Shown here piece after piece: positions 8,761-18,297 of a stretch of DNA of 64,000 nt. The stretch covers positions 248,001-312,000 of the forward strand of contig JBAYVD010000002.1 in NCBI GenBank assembly GCA_041674745.1, read 5' to 3'. Each line of letters starts with the position of its first letter. Within the stretch, counting starts at the first letter, position 1. The notes beneath the pieces are model-generated. The model was given only the letters and a program-made list of their open reading frames with translations, had not been told where the DNA came from and ran no database searches. Origin of the DNA: UBA2040 sp041674745 (GTDB taxonomy: Bacteria > Bacteroidota > Bacteroidia > Flavobacteriales_D > Crocinitomicaceae). Both the position numbers and the translations under genes were made by a program.

Positions 8761-9507
8761 ATGAAATTATTGCAAGACAAAGTGATTTTAATTACTGGAG
8801 CATCTAGAGGCATCGGAAAGTCGATTGCCGAAGAATGTGTTAAACAAGGTGCAAAAGTTGCGTTTACGTATCTATCATCCGATGAAAAAGCCAAAGCTTT
8901 AGAAGCCGAACTAACATCAAATGGCGGAGTTGCCAAAGGATTCAAATCAGATGCCGCAAAATACGATGATGCGCAAACATTGGTAGACAAAGTAGTAGAA
9001 GAGTTTGGAACAATTGATGCTTTGGTGAACAATGCAGGAATTACACGTGATACTTTGTTGATGCGAATGACAGAAGAACAATGGGATGAAGTAATCAATA
9101 CAAACCTTAAATCAGCATTCAACTTAACAAAAGCTGTACAACGACCAATGTTGAAAGCGAAAAGCGGCAGCATTATCAATATGTCTTCTGTTGTAGGCGT
9201 TAGTGGAAATGCTGGACAATCCAATTATGCAGCTTCAAAAGCAGGTTTGATTGGATTTACAAAATCTGTTGCGCAAGAATTAGGTTCAAGAAATATTCGT
9301 TGCAATGCGATTGCACCCGGATTTATCGAAACAGAAATGACAGCGGCATTGGATGAAAAAGTTGTGCAAGAATGGAGAAACTCAATTCCGTTAAGAAGAG
9401 GTGGATCTCCGCAAGATGTTGCAAATTTAACTGTGTTTTTGGCATCTGACATGTCAACATACATTACTGGTCAAACCATTAATGTATGCGGTGGAATGCT
9501 AATGTAA
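8761..9507 (+). CDS. fabG: 3-oxoacyl-[acyl-carrier-protein] reductase
   Basis: A 248-residue short-chain dehydrogenase that reduces 3-oxoacyl-ACP with NADPH in type II fatty acid synthesis. Seen directly: cofactor motif TGASRGIG near the N-terminus, NNAG in strand 4, catalytic Ser in MSSVVG, and the YxxxK pair in NYAASKAG. The C-terminus GQTINVCGGMLM is typical of FabG. It stands alone, with a terminator 21 bp downstream. Confidence 0.95.
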   Translation: MKLLQDKVILITGASRGIGKSIAEECVKQGAKVAFTYLSSDEKAKALEAELTSNGGVAKGFKSDAAKYDDAQTLVDKVVEEFGTIDALVNNAGITRDTLLMRMTEEQWDEVINTNLKSAFNLTKAVQRPMLKAKSGSIINMSSVVGVSGNAGQSNYAASKAGLIGFTKSVAQELGSRNIRCNAIAPGFIETEMTAALDEKVVQEWRNSIPLRRGGSPQDVANLTVFLASDMSTYITGQTINVCGGMLM

Positions 9508-9528
9508 GACTCTAAAGAATTAAATAGT

Positions 9529-9560
9529 AAACCACTTTGTCATTACAAAGTGGTTTTTTT
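9529..9560 (+). terminator. Intrinsic terminator after fabG
   Basis: Perfect 10-bp stem ACCACTTTGT-CATT-ACAAAGTGGT (9531-9554) followed by a T run to 9560. The stop codon of the convergent minus-strand gene (9543-9545) lies inside the hairpin, so the two genes end in the same element. It is clearly a plus-strand terminator; minus-strand use would be weaker because only a mixed T/A tract follows. Confidence 0.9.
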
Positions 9561-12500
9561 ACGTCTTAAAAACTTGAAGGATTTTAGGATTTTATTCAAC
9601 CAATCAAAATAAAGCGCTAGGTATACAAAAGCGCAAATACTCCATAAAACGATTAGATTAGCCCAGTAGGTTGCAATTCGGAAGCCCAGGAAATATTTGA
9701 ACGGAGTGTACAATTGCACATTCCAAAAACCATTCATCTTTGAATCTTGAAACACTTGGTCTACTTTTTGAATCAATTCACCCTTGTAGACGATTAACTT
9801 ATTCATTTCACTACGGTTCGTCACTAAGTTTCTTAGGTCCTCGTTGATATAATCGTTTTGGAGCTGATTAAATTCTTCTTCACCTATTTTCGCGATCACA
9901 TTATCAATATGATTTACGGATCGTTCATATTCCTTGATATATTGAAGCCTGAGTTTAGAAATAAAAAGTTTGATATTTAAATAATTACCTTCTTTTTCTA
10001 ATCCTGAAACACAATCCTCACAAGCGAAATTCGTCCATTTTGATTCCTCTTTTTGGATTTCGTTGATCAAAATTTCTCGCGCATTTTGATAGGCTTTGCT
10101 GGATGAATTTTCTTTTTCAAGCGTTGATAATTGTTCCAGCATTTCTGGAATCCAATAATCCCGTTTCCAGGCGCTTTCTGATTTTTCAATTTTATACTCA
10201 AAGAGCAAGTCATTAATCGGATTGCTGCGCAATTGTTCTACAGCCAGGGCCTCAAACGCCCATCTCGATGCCATAATATTCCCAATCCAAGGGACCGATT
10301 TTTGAGAGGCTACTGCAGGATGCAATTTGTCAAATTTGACCATTATCCCGCTAAAAAGCAATTGAGGAATAATCAACAATGGCACTACAATATAAATTAC
10401 TTTAACACTGTTAAAAGCACTAGAAATTATCAGTCCCAATAAATTTGCAAAACAGGAGACCGTAAAAAGTATGAACCAATATTCCAACCACAATCCTTTT
10501 ACTTCCATTATGGAGTTACCTACTAAAGTAAATGTCAAAGTTTGAATCGCACTGATCAAAAAAAGAATCGCCACTTTGGACAGCAAATAACTCGACTTCG
10601 ATAAATTTAAAAACCGTTCTCTTTTCAATATCCGTCGATCTCTAAATATTTCTTCAGCCGACACCGTCAACCCCATAAACAGCGCTACGATAACTGAAAT
10701 AAAAATATATTGAGGAACATTGTCATTGTGGTAAAACGAGTAAACATCCTGCTGATTTTTGCCTTCAGACCCAAAATATCTAAGCACGAAAGCTAAAAAG
10801 ATGGCCAAAAATGGAGCTTCGAGAAAATTTACAACCAAATATTGGTTGTTTTGAACTTTACTGTATGCATCACGAAGAAAAAACACGGAAAATTGCTTGA
10901 ATTTGGAAGGCTTTTTCGATTCACCGACTAATTCTTCCGTTTTATCACTTGACTGTATGGCAACTTTTTCGTTTTTGTATTTTTCAAACCATTCTTCTGG
11001 TTCCGTTTTTCTCAAATTGGTCAGATTTCCTTTTTCATTGACAACTTTGGATTCAATGATATTAAAAATCTGTTCTGGATTTACGTTTCCGCATTCAGGA
11101 CATTCCCGTACTTCACAGTTCACATGATTTACATGGATTTTAAAGTAAACAATCGAATCCAATGGATTTCCATCGTAAATAGGGTAGCCACCTTTATCTA
11201 AAAGCAAAAGGCGGTCAAACATTTTAAATATTTCAGAAGATGGTTGATGAATCACCACAAAAATTAGCTTTCCTTGTAAGGTTAGCATTTTCATCAAATC
11301 CATTATATTTTCCGAATCTCGGGAGGATAGCCCAGAAGTCGGTTCATCAACAAATAGTATAGCCGGTTCTCGAATTAACTCCAAAGCAATGTTCAAACGC
11401 TTTCTTTGTCCACCAGAAATTACTTTTTCTTCAACACTGCCAACTTTTAAGTTCTTTATCTCATGCAAACCTACGTCATGAAGTATTTTCAGTACTTTTT
11501 TATGAATACTGATTTCATCCAAATCCCGGAAACAAAGCTGAGCGTTGAAGAGTAAATTTTGATATACGGTTAATTCTTCAAGTAATACATCGTCTTGACT
11601 TATATAGCCTATGATTCCTTCAAGCTTTTCAGAATCACTGTACAAATTTGTCCCGTTAATTTCTATTTCACCAGTGGTAGGTTTGATATTCCCATTTAAT
11701 ATATTGATCAAGGTGGATTTTCCTGATCCAGAACCTCCCATGATTCCTATTAATTTACCCGATTCCGTATGAAAATCAAGTAAGTGTAAACCCATGTTGT
11801 CATTGGGAAAACGATAACTTAAATTGCTTGCATTGAATTCTATTTTTTGAGCCGCTTGATTGTTCAAAAAATAGGAAATTACATCGCTGTAATACAATTG
11901 ATTCGACTTGGCTGTCTTTAGACTCGCTCCATTTGAAAATACTTGCACCCGTTGATTGGGAATTACTTGCCCATTCAGAAGAAGTTGATCCGAACCCAAA
12001 TATTTAAAAATGAGGCTATTGATTGAACTAATTCTTAAAATTCTAATTTCTGCGTCTAAATTGGATAAAGCCAATGATTTGGATTCACTAAAATCCAAAA
12101 GATGATTGGTAACATAAAGAATATTAGCGTCGTCTGCATGAACATGCAAGTCGTTCTCTATAAATGACGTTAAGCGGTCATACGTCTCTTTGTCTATGTT
12201 AAAACTATCAGCAACCGTATCTAAAAAATCCAGTTCTTGCTTGGATCTATTTCTATTAACGTAAACAAATTCGATTATACGAATGAGAACCAAAACCTTT
12301 TGAGACTGAGTAAGCTCCTTATTAATTTGAGAACAAATTCGAAGGATTTTAACCGAATTTACAGAGGTTCTTTTTCTCTTACCATCCTTTTTAAAGGTAG
12401 ATTGGTGGAGTGTTTGAAGATCATTATCGAATATTCTAAGATAAAAATCAACGAGGTACGTATTCAACTCTGAACGCAAATAATCCTCTACAAGTAAACG

Positions 12501-12608
12501 ACCCTCTTTGCTTTCAAACTTTACTGCACTTAGCGATTCCTCTGACTCATCTACCCTTGCTAGAATCGCAAAAAGCTGCATGAGCGCCCGTAAGATACGT
12601 TCACTCAT
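9543..12608 (-). CDS. TerB-like/ABC ATPase/ABC-2 permease fusion (ABCG-type)
   Basis: A 1021-residue one-chain half-transporter with extra N-terminal domains. Residues 1-160 are a helical TerB-like region. Residues about 165-250 are beta-rich and FHA-like (uncertain). Residues 255-480 are an ABC ATPase with Walker A GGSGSGKST (291-299), signature ISGGQRKR (from 397), Walker B ILFVDEP (417-423) and H-loop His454. A short Cys segment holds Cys498, Cys503 and Cys506. Residues 590-760 contain about six membrane helices, with one more near 990 after a long soluble insert holding another CxxC (CEDC). The ATPase-then-permease order is that of ABCG exporters. It is the last gene of a three-gene unit. 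The substrate is unknown. Confidence 0.88.
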   Translation of the reverse strand: MSERILRALMQLFAILARVDESEESLSAVKFESKEGRLLVEDYLRSELNTYLVDFYLRIFDNDLQTLHQSTFKKDGKRKRTSVNSVKILRICSQINKELTQSQKVLVLIRIIEFVYVNRNRSKQELDFLDTVADSFNIDKETYDRLTSFIENDLHVHADDANILYVTNHLLDFSESKSLALSNLDAEIRILRISSINSLIFKYLGSDQLLLNGQVIPNQRVQVFSNGASLKTAKSNQLYYSDVISYFLNNQAAQKIEFNASNLSYRFPNDNMGLHLLDFHTESGKLIGIMGGSGSGKSTLINILNGNIKPTTGEIEINGTNLYSDSEKLEGIIGYISQDDVLLEELTVYQNLLFNAQLCFRDLDEISIHKKVLKILHDVGLHEIKNLKVGSVEEKVISGGQRKRLNIALELIREPAILFVDEPTSGLSSRDSENIMDLMKMLTLQGKLIFVVIHQPSSEIFKMFDRLLLLDKGGYPIYDGNPLDSIVYFKIHVNHVNCEVRECPECGNVNPEQIFNIIESKVVNEKGNLTNLRKTEPEEWFEKYKNEKVAIQSSDKTEELVGESKKPSKFKQFSVFFLRDAYSKVQNNQYLVVNFLEAPFLAIFLAFVLRYFGSEGKNQQDVYSFYHNDNVPQYIFISVIVALFMGLTVSAEEIFRDRRILKRERFLNLSKSSYLLSKVAILFLISAIQTLTFTLVGNSIMEVKGLWLEYWFILFTVSCFANLLGLIISSAFNSVKVIYIVVPLLIIPQLLFSGIMVKFDKLHPAVASQKSVPWIGNIMASRWAFEALAVEQLRSNPINDLLFEYKIEKSESAWKRDYWIPEMLEQLSTLEKENSSSKAYQNAREILINEIQKEESKWTNFACEDCVSGLEKEGNYLNIKLFISKLRLQYIKEYERSVNHIDNVIAKIGEEEFNQLQNDYINEDLRNLVTNRSEMNKLIVYKGELIQKVDQVFQDSKMNGFWNVQLYTPFKYFLGFRIATYWANLIVLWSICAFVYLALYFDWLNKILKSFKFLRRKKTTL

Positions 12609-12614
12609 CTTGTA

Positions 12615-13046
12615 TTATTGCTTAAATCCGATTAACATTATTGCACAACCTGAAACTTTTAAATCCAAATCCAATTCCGTTGAAATCACAACTGGAATAG
12701 TCCGAGGCACTTTAAAATCCCAATAGGGTGCATTTTTTTGATCTTTGTTGGTGAATAGAATATTTCCATCTAAGTCCAATACCGTGAAAATCACATAATC
12801 TTCTTTTGAACCAGCAGAAGCGGCAATTCGATACGTGGATCCGCCATAAAATGTTGTTTTGAATTCAGCTTTTTCACGATCCAAAAATGCAGTATAAACC
12901 TGACCATCTGAGATAAATCGTGTTTTTCCTTTTTTTCCATCCAAATAGCTCGCACAACTTTTCGCAATCTGTTCACAATCTTGTTGAGAGAAAGACGAAA
13001 AGCTTGAAAAAGCAATAAATAAGGAAAATACAAGTAATTTTTTCAT
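12615..13046 (-). CDS. Secreted protein of unknown function
   Basis: A 143-residue protein with a signal peptide (MKKLLVFSLFIAFSSFSSFSQ). The mature part contains Cys in QQDCEQIAKSCASY and GCAIM and a small beta-rich domain (STYRIAASAGSKEDYVIFTVLD). It begins 8 bp after an upstream lipoprotein gene and ends 6 bp before the TerB-ABC transporter gene, so it is very probably co-transcribed with both. I do not recognise a family. A periplasmic accessory role for the transporter is a context-based guess. Confidence 0.7.
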   Translation of the reverse strand: MKKLLVFSLFIAFSSFSSFSQQDCEQIAKSCASYLDGKKGKTRFISDGQVYTAFLDREKAEFKTTFYGGSTYRIAASAGSKEDYVIFTVLDLDGNILFTNKDQKNAPYWDFKVPRTIPVVISTELDLDLKVSGCAIMLIGFKQ

Positions 13047-13054
13047 AGAATTAA

Positions 13055-13939
13055 TTAAGAAATTATTTGTTCTCGAATGGTACGTATTTTCATACTGATC
13101 TGATTCAATATATCCGTATCAATTTTGATTTCGAGGTCATGAGTCAGCGTCGTTATTTTGTTCACTTCATCCGTAATCGGCTCTCTGTAAGTATACTTGA
13201 ATTCAATTTTCTCGAAATAGAATTGCAAATCTTTTAAATCTTGAATCAAATTGTTGTTCAACTCATGATCATTGTATTCAGACAAAATATCAATTACACT
13301 TGCTAAAGTAAGTTGTTGCTCTCCAATTCTTTCAACAATTTTACCACTGGGTTTTTGAATGTTGAGTTCACTCGCAATATACATGGATTCAATCCAACCG
13401 CCGGTAAGAATCAAAGCCGAGGTAGATTTTCTATCCGAATTTTTTAAAAAGTAATCTGCTTTTTTAAAAGCATCTGAAACAATCACTAACATAGAATCTT
13501 GATTGGTCAAATTCTTCTCAAAACGAACCATAAAATCCTTATTGAACGCTGCGTCCAAACCTAATTTCTCCGTCAGTTTCTGAACAGATGCTAAGTAGCG
13601 AAGACACGTTGAGTTTTGCTCATACAAAGCTGAATACCCCAAATCGGTACTGTAAACGCCCAAATTAAGCGCTTGTTGATATTCAGAAGAGTATTTTTCT
13701 AAACCATCAGTAGGATTCATTAAACTTTCATTGAAAGGAATCGACAAACTTTTCAACAATAAAGAAGTCTGCATTGGAGAAGGTATACTGAAAATTTTAC
13801 CATCGAAGGCTGTATTCAGTGAACTATTAGGATCTAGAACTTCGTCATCAATCTCTTTTCCATCCGATCCAGTCGAACAAGAGAACAACAGTGGGAGAAT
13901 TAGGGCGCCTGAAAATAAATACTTATATATTTGACTCAT
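13055..13939 (-). CDS. Lipoprotein of unknown function
   Basis: A 294-residue lipoprotein: lipobox LFSC with Cys21, then an acidic linker, then a long helical domain (residues 60-290). It is the first gene of a minus-strand unit continuing into the 143-residue secreted protein (8 bp gap) and the TerB-ABC transporter (6 bp gap). No catalytic motif is visible. The helical, acidic character fits a periplasmic binding or scaffold protein, but that is inference. The upstream gap to hemB is divergent and about 120 bp. Confidence 0.7.
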   Translation of the reverse strand: MSQIYKYLFSGALILPLLFSCSTGSDGKEIDDEVLDPNSSLNTAFDGKIFSIPSPMQTSLLLKSLSIPFNESLMNPTDGLEKYSSEYQQALNLGVYSTDLGYSALYEQNSTCLRYLASVQKLTEKLGLDAAFNKDFMVRFEKNLTNQDSMLVIVSDAFKKADYFLKNSDRKSTSALILTGGWIESMYIASELNIQKPSGKIVERIGEQQLTLASVIDILSEYNDHELNNNLIQDLKDLQFYFEKIEFKYTYREPITDEVNKITTLTHDLEIKIDTDILNQISMKIRTIREQIIS

Positions 13940-14041
13940 GCTTGTTTTAATTATTTGGACTAAAAATAGACAAAAATGAGAAAAGACAGATGAATTTATA
14001 AAAAAAAGATAGTTTTTCTATCTTCAAAATTAAGAATGAAG

Positions 14042-14049
14042 TAACTTTG
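14042..14049 (+). promoter_or_regulatory. -7 box of hemB
   Basis: TAACTTTG fits TAnnTTTG perfectly and ends 12 nt before the ATG at 14062. A longer frame starting with TTG at 14047 would begin inside this box, so the ATG is the better start. No clear -33 element is seen. Confidence 0.55.
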
Positions 14050-14061
14050 ATTAAAAAGAAA

Positions 14062-15036
14062 ATGTACAACAGACCACGTAGAAATAGAAAATCCAGTGTC
14101 ATTCGTGATTTGGTTCAAGAAACTCACCTAACAACCAACCATTTGATCTACCCAATTTTTGTAGTAGATGGTAAAAATAAAAAGGAAACAATTGATTCAT
14201 TACCAAATATTTATAGATGGTCAGCTGATCTACTACTTAAGGAGATTGAAGAGTGTTTAAAATTGGGTATTCGAATATTTGATATTTTTCCAGCCGTTGA
14301 CGACCACCTAAAGAATTCTACTGCAACTTACAGCTATGCAGATGACAATTTTTACTTGGAGGCCATTCGATCAATCAAGGAAAATTTTCCAGAAGCGGTT
14401 TTGATGAGTGACGTGGCAATGGATCCTTATAGTTCAGATGGTCATGACGGATTGGTTTTAAACGGCGAAATCGATAACGATCAAACTTTGCCAATTTTAG
14501 CACGAATGTCAATTGCTCAAGCTCAAGCTGGGATTGATATCATCGGCCCATCCGACATGATGGATGGGCGAGTAGGTTACATCCGAGAAGAATTGGATTT
14601 GAACAATTTTTCAAACGTGAGTATCATGTCATACTGCGCAAAATACGCAAGTGCCTACTATGGACCTTTTCGAGATGCACTAAATTCTGCACCAAAATTC
14701 GGGGACAAAAAAACCTACCAAATGAATCCTGCAAACAAGCAAGAGGCCTTGATTGAGGCAGAATTGGACATTAGCGAAGGAGCAGATATGATCATGGTAA
14801 AACCCGCAACACTTTATCTTGACGTTATCCATTTATTGAAAGAAAACTTCCAAACACCTATAACTGCTTACAATGTAAGCGGAGAATACGCCATGATTCA
14901 TGCCGCTGCACAAAAAGGTTGGCTGAACTACGAAAACGCGATGGCTGAAATGCTTTTATCGATAAAAAGAGCCGGAGCGGATGGAATTTTGACCTATTTT
15001 GCTAAAGATTATGCAAAATTGGCTAGAAATATATAA
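14062..15036 (+). CDS. hemB: Delta-aminolevulinic acid dehydratase (porphobilinogen synthase)
   Basis: A 324-residue enzyme that condenses two 5-aminolevulinate molecules to porphobilinogen in tetrapyrrole synthesis. The two active-site lysines are visible: Lys194 in MSYCAKYAS and Lys247 in IMVKPATLYLD. The metal loop reads DVAMDPYSSDGHDG; the three zinc-binding Cys of zinc-type enzymes are absent and Asp residues stand there instead, as in magnesium-dependent HemB. It stands alone with its own -7 box, and the divergent neighbour is the lipoprotein of the ABC unit. Confidence 0.96.
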   Translation: MYNRPRRNRKSSVIRDLVQETHLTTNHLIYPIFVVDGKNKKETIDSLPNIYRWSADLLLKEIEECLKLGIRIFDIFPAVDDHLKNSTATYSYADDNFYLEAIRSIKENFPEAVLMSDVAMDPYSSDGHDGLVLNGEIDNDQTLPILARMSIAQAQAGIDIIGPSDMMDGRVGYIREELDLNNFSNVSIMSYCAKYASAYYGPFRDALNSAPKFGDKKTYQMNPANKQEALIEAELDISEGADMIMVKPATLYLDVIHLLKENFQTPITAYNVSGEYAMIHAAAQKGWLNYENAMAEMLLSIKRAGADGILTYFAKDYAKLARNI

Positions 15037-15056
15037 TTAAATAAACGAATAAATAG

Positions 15057-15064
15057 TATCTTTC
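15057..15064 (+). promoter_or_regulatory. Candidate -7 box of the site-2 protease gene
   Basis: TATCTTTC, one mismatch from TAnnTTTG, ends 4 bp before the ATG at 15069. A nearly leaderless transcript is possible. No -33 element is obvious. Confidence 0.35.
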
Positions 15065-15068
15065 TCGC

Positions 15069-16025
15069 ATGAGTGAATTTAGCATGTACCCGGATAAACC
15101 AGAATTGGAAGTAGCCAAAAAAACCAATAGAGGTGGGGCTGCTACCATTTTCTCGTTGATTCTGTTTGTTTCAACTTTACTGCTTTTATTTTCAGATTCT
15201 TTGACTTTTGTTGTTTTTTTAGTTTTGGCTTTACTTTTTCATGAATTAGGTCATTATTCCTTCATGAAACTCTTTAAATACGAACATGTTAGAATGCTGT
15301 TTATTCCATTGATGGGCGCATTTGTTCAAGGAATGAAGGATCGTTATTCTCAAGCCCAAAGTTTTTTGGTGGTACTAGCCGGCCCGGTTCCAGGTCTTTT
15401 TTTAGGAATCATTGGTTTTATTTTTGCTCAGCAATGGCATTCTGATTGGCTGATGACTCTTTCTTTGCTTTTAATGGTCTTGAACGGCATCAATCTTTTA
15501 CCGTTGGATCCACTGGACGGAGGTCAGTTGCTTAAACTTTTGATTAAACGCAACCAAGACTTGTTTCAATTGATTATTAGCTTTGTAACATCCATACTTT
15601 TAATCGGTCTTGGGTTATATATTCCCGGCGGTTATATGATTGTAATTGTTGGGTTCCTAATGGCCTTTCGCGTACGGAACTTTCAACGTAATTACGAGAT
15701 TCGAAAAGATTTAAGAAGTGAAAATATTGATTTTGAGTCTACCTATCAAGATTTGAACAATAAGCAATATGCTGAAATTAAAGAAGTTGTTTTAAGAAAT
15801 ACACCGGCACTTCAAAAATACATTTCATTGAATGAGACGGAAGACGTTAATCCAATTGTCGCTTCGCAGGTGCGAAATGTTTTGGTCACTCCCGTTACGC
15901 GTGATGCTTCTTGGTTTCAACAATTATTCGTTGTATTAATCTGGTTATTTTCTATCCTCGCACCGATTTATTTGATTTTTAATTATCCTTTCGATTGGTA
16001 TTTCAATGCAATTAAAAACTGGTAG
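15069..16025 (+). CDS. Site-2-protease family membrane metalloprotease (M50)
   Basis: A 318-residue membrane protein with about six hydrophobic segments. The zinc site is HELGH (58-62) inside a membrane helix, and the third ligand is Asp150 in LPLDPLDGG, the second S2P signature. No PDZ domain is present, so it is not a canonical RseP; it resembles the compact M50 group. The last 25 residues form another membrane helix. The substrate is unknown. The downstream Smr gene overlaps its 3' end by 20 bp, implying co-translation. Confidence 0.88.
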   Translation: MSEFSMYPDKPELEVAKKTNRGGAATIFSLILFVSTLLLLFSDSLTFVVFLVLALLFHELGHYSFMKLFKYEHVRMLFIPLMGAFVQGMKDRYSQAQSFLVVLAGPVPGLFLGIIGFIFAQQWHSDWLMTLSLLLMVLNGINLLPLDPLDGGQLLKLLIKRNQDLFQLIISFVTSILLIGLGLYIPGGYMIVIVGFLMAFRVRNFQRNYEIRKDLRSENIDFESTYQDLNNKQYAEIKEVVLRNTPALQKYISLNETEDVNPIVASQVRNVLVTPVTRDASWFQQLFVVLIWLFSILAPIYLIFNYPFDWYFNAIKNW

Positions 16026-16542
16026 TAAAGTTCGTTTTCTTCATGAAGTGGGCAGTGGTATCATTTTGAAAATCAATGACAAGACAGCTGTACTTCTGGA
16101 TGAAAATGGATTTGAAATGGAATACCCAATTCACTTACTTGTTCCCCAAATGTCTGCATCTGAAGATGAATTGCTCAAGGCTGTTTCCAATCAAGGAAAA
16201 ATAAACATTCCCCTTAAAAAAGATCTTTTTACCAAGAAGAGAAAAGGAGAACAAGAATGGAAAGTGGATCTGCATATGGAGAATCTAACAGATACGCATC
16301 GCAACATGACGAATCACGAAATTGTCACCTTTCAATTGAATCATTTCAAAGCGTTTTTAAAAACAGCGGAAAATGCCAAAATTGGGCGATTGATTGTAGT
16401 GCATGGAGTTGGTTCTGGTAAATTGAAAGAAGAAATTAAATTGCTCATAAATGGCATAAATGGTGCGGAAATATTTGATGCCGACTATACAGAATATGGA
16501 ATGGGGGCCAGTATTATTGAACGCAAATACAACATCCGTTAG
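16006..16542 (+). CDS. Smr-domain protein
   Basis: A 178-residue protein. Residues 1-45 are a small beta-rich module (VGSGIILKIND). Residues about 85-178 are an Smr domain with VDLH (87-90) and the HGxGxGxL signature HGVGSGKL (133-140). Smr domains are nicking or ribonuclease-like modules found at the C-terminus of MutS2 and as stand-alone proteins. The arrangement matches the DUF2027-Smr proteins of Bacteroidota. It overlaps the protease gene and is convergent with the next minus-strand gene (4-bp overlap of 3' ends). Confidence 0.88.
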   Translation: MQLKTGSKVRFLHEVGSGIILKINDKTAVLLDENGFEMEYPIHLLVPQMSASEDELLKAVSNQGKINIPLKKDLFTKKRKGEQEWKVDLHMENLTDTHRNMTNHEIVTFQLNHFKAFLKTAENAKIGRLIVVHGVGSGKLKEEIKLLINGINGAEIFDADYTEYGMGASIIERKYNIR

Positions 16543-17006
16543 TCTTTCCCAAACGAGTGAACATCGTTGTGATTTTCCTCAATTTTATTTTTGATTCGCT
16601 CGATTGACTGTGTCAACAAAAATATGTCGACTGGCGCATTTTGCCCAAGCCATTTGTAACTATCGCTTTCCCCGTCGATAGCTTGAGCCATGTGGTACAA
16701 ATGATCCATTTGATGCATTTTCAGCCATTTCAGCGCCGAGGATTTCCCCTCTGATGCGTTGATGAATGCCATTAAATGAGGGTAACCGTTGTTCATCAAC
16801 CAATCTCTCGCTTCATTTTTAAGATTGATGGCCTGATTGGCCATCACCAATTCTTTGTAGCCATTTTCAAAAAGCCATTTGGTGATGTTCATGTCTCCCT
16901 CCAAAGCTTTTGCCCACGCCAATATAATTTTAGCAGGATAGGAAATATCCTTCATGGGAATAACCTCCATTTTTTTCTCCACGATTCTTTTTTTTCTTCC
17001 AAACAT
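16539..17006 (-). CDS. Conserved small helical protein
   Basis: A 155-residue soluble protein. The N-terminus is basic (MFGRKKRIVEKK) and the rest consists of repeated Trp/Leu-containing helical units of about 30-35 residues (ITKWLFENGYKELV, ARDWLMNNGYPHLM, ALKWLKMHQMDHLY, SYKWLGQN), an ankyrin-like or HEAT-like pattern. I do not recognise a function. It starts on the stop codon of the upstream SpmA/SpmB-like gene (1-bp overlap), so the two are translationally coupled. Confidence 0.72.
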   Translation of the reverse strand: MFGRKKRIVEKKMEVIPMKDISYPAKIILAWAKALEGDMNITKWLFENGYKELVMANQAINLKNEARDWLMNNGYPHLMAFINASEGKSSALKWLKMHQMDHLYHMAQAIDGESDSYKWLGQNAPVDIFLLTQSIERIKNKIEENHNDVHSFGKD

Positions 17007-18250
17007 TAGTTGACCGAATAAAATAAATAGGAAATGAAAATAGCCGCAATTACGCCAGCTAAATCGGCTAGCAAACCTGCACCCGCAGCGTAGCGCGTGT
17101 TTTTAATACCTACGGAGCCAAAATAAACCGCCAAAACATAGAAGGTGGTTTCCGTGCTCCCTTGAAACGTCGCAGCAACTTTACCAACGAATGAATCTAC
17201 ACCGTATTGCTCGTTATTGAAAATTTCCAACATCAAACCTCTTGCCCCCGAACCACTGAATGGCTTCATTAACGCAACGGGCAATGCATCAATGAATTCA
17301 GTTGCCGAAACACCTAAAAACATCAATGTAAATCTGATACCATTTAAAATTTCATTTAACGCACCAGAAGTCCTGAAAACGGCCAAGGCAGCCAGCATAG
17401 CAACTAAATAGGGTACAATCGTAATCGCAACTTGAAACCCTCCTTTCGCACCTTCAATGAATTCGTCATATACATTTACTTTCTTGCGCATAGCCATGAG
17501 TAGGAAGCTGGTTATAATGATTATCAGTAATCCATTTCCACCCACATTTGAAATAGTCGCCGTATGCTCCGGAAATTTCCAGACATAAAACAACAAACCA
17601 ACAACAAACGCGACTAAACCACCCAAATAGGCCAAAATAACAGGATGCAAGAGATTGATTTTTTGACGAATACTGACGTATATCATACCCACAAACGTAG
17701 AGCAAAATGTCGCCAATAAAATTGGCAAAAATACCTCTGAAGGCGCAGTTGAATGGGCGACACTTCTATAGGCCAAAATCGAAACGGGAATCAATGTTAA
17801 TCCAGACGTATTAAGGACCAAAAACATGATCTGTGCGTTAGAAGCTTTTTCCGGCTCTGGATTCAATTCCTGGAGCTCTTTCATGGCTTTCAACCCTAAA
17901 GGAGTCGCTGCATTGTCTAAACCGAGCATATTGGCACTAAAATTCATCATCATGGAACCAACCGCCGGATGATTGGCTGGAATTTCAGGAAACAATCTTC
18001 GAAATAGGGGAGAAACCAATTTTGACAAAACATTGACAGCACCTCCTTTTTCTCCGACACGCATAAATCCCATCCATAAACAAAGCGCTCCCGTTAAATA
18101 CAACGACAACTCGAAACCCGATTTTGCCGCATCAAACAATGCGTCAACGATGTTTTTTAGAATCGTATAATCCTGATAAAATAAAAGTTTACCAGCTGCC
18201 AGGGAAAAGCCAATGAGAAACATGGCTATGAAAATTCTGTTTAAAAGCAT
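17006..18250 (-). CDS. SpmA/SpmB fusion (nucleoside-recognition-domain membrane protein)
   Basis: A 414-residue polytopic protein with about ten hydrophobic segments in two homologous halves. The N-terminal half carries the Gate-domain pattern NFSANMLGLDNAATPLGL (SpmA-like), and the second half carries SGARGLMLEIF and FQGSTETTFYVLAVYFG (SpmB-like). In spore formers these are two spore-maturation proteins; in non-sporulating Bacteroidota the fused form is common and its transport role is unknown. It is coupled to a small conserved gene downstream and follows the amidotransferase gene on the same strand. Confidence 0.88.
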   Translation of the reverse strand: MLLNRIFIAMFLIGFSLAAGKLLFYQDYTILKNIVDALFDAAKSGFELSLYLTGALCLWMGFMRVGEKGGAVNVLSKLVSPLFRRLFPEIPANHPAVGSMMMNFSANMLGLDNAATPLGLKAMKELQELNPEPEKASNAQIMFLVLNTSGLTLIPVSILAYRSVAHSTAPSEVFLPILLATFCSTFVGMIYVSIRQKINLLHPVILAYLGGLVAFVVGLLFYVWKFPEHTATISNVGGNGLLIIIITSFLLMAMRKKVNVYDEFIEGAKGGFQVAITIVPYLVAMLAALAVFRTSGALNEILNGIRFTLMFLGVSATEFIDALPVALMKPFSGSGARGLMLEIFNNEQYGVDSFVGKVAATFQGSTETTFYVLAVYFGSVGIKNTRYAAGAGLLADLAGVIAAIFISYLFYSVN

Positions 18251-18297
18251 GAGATAAATATCCGAAATTTAATGGCTAACAATAGTGAAACGAACAT

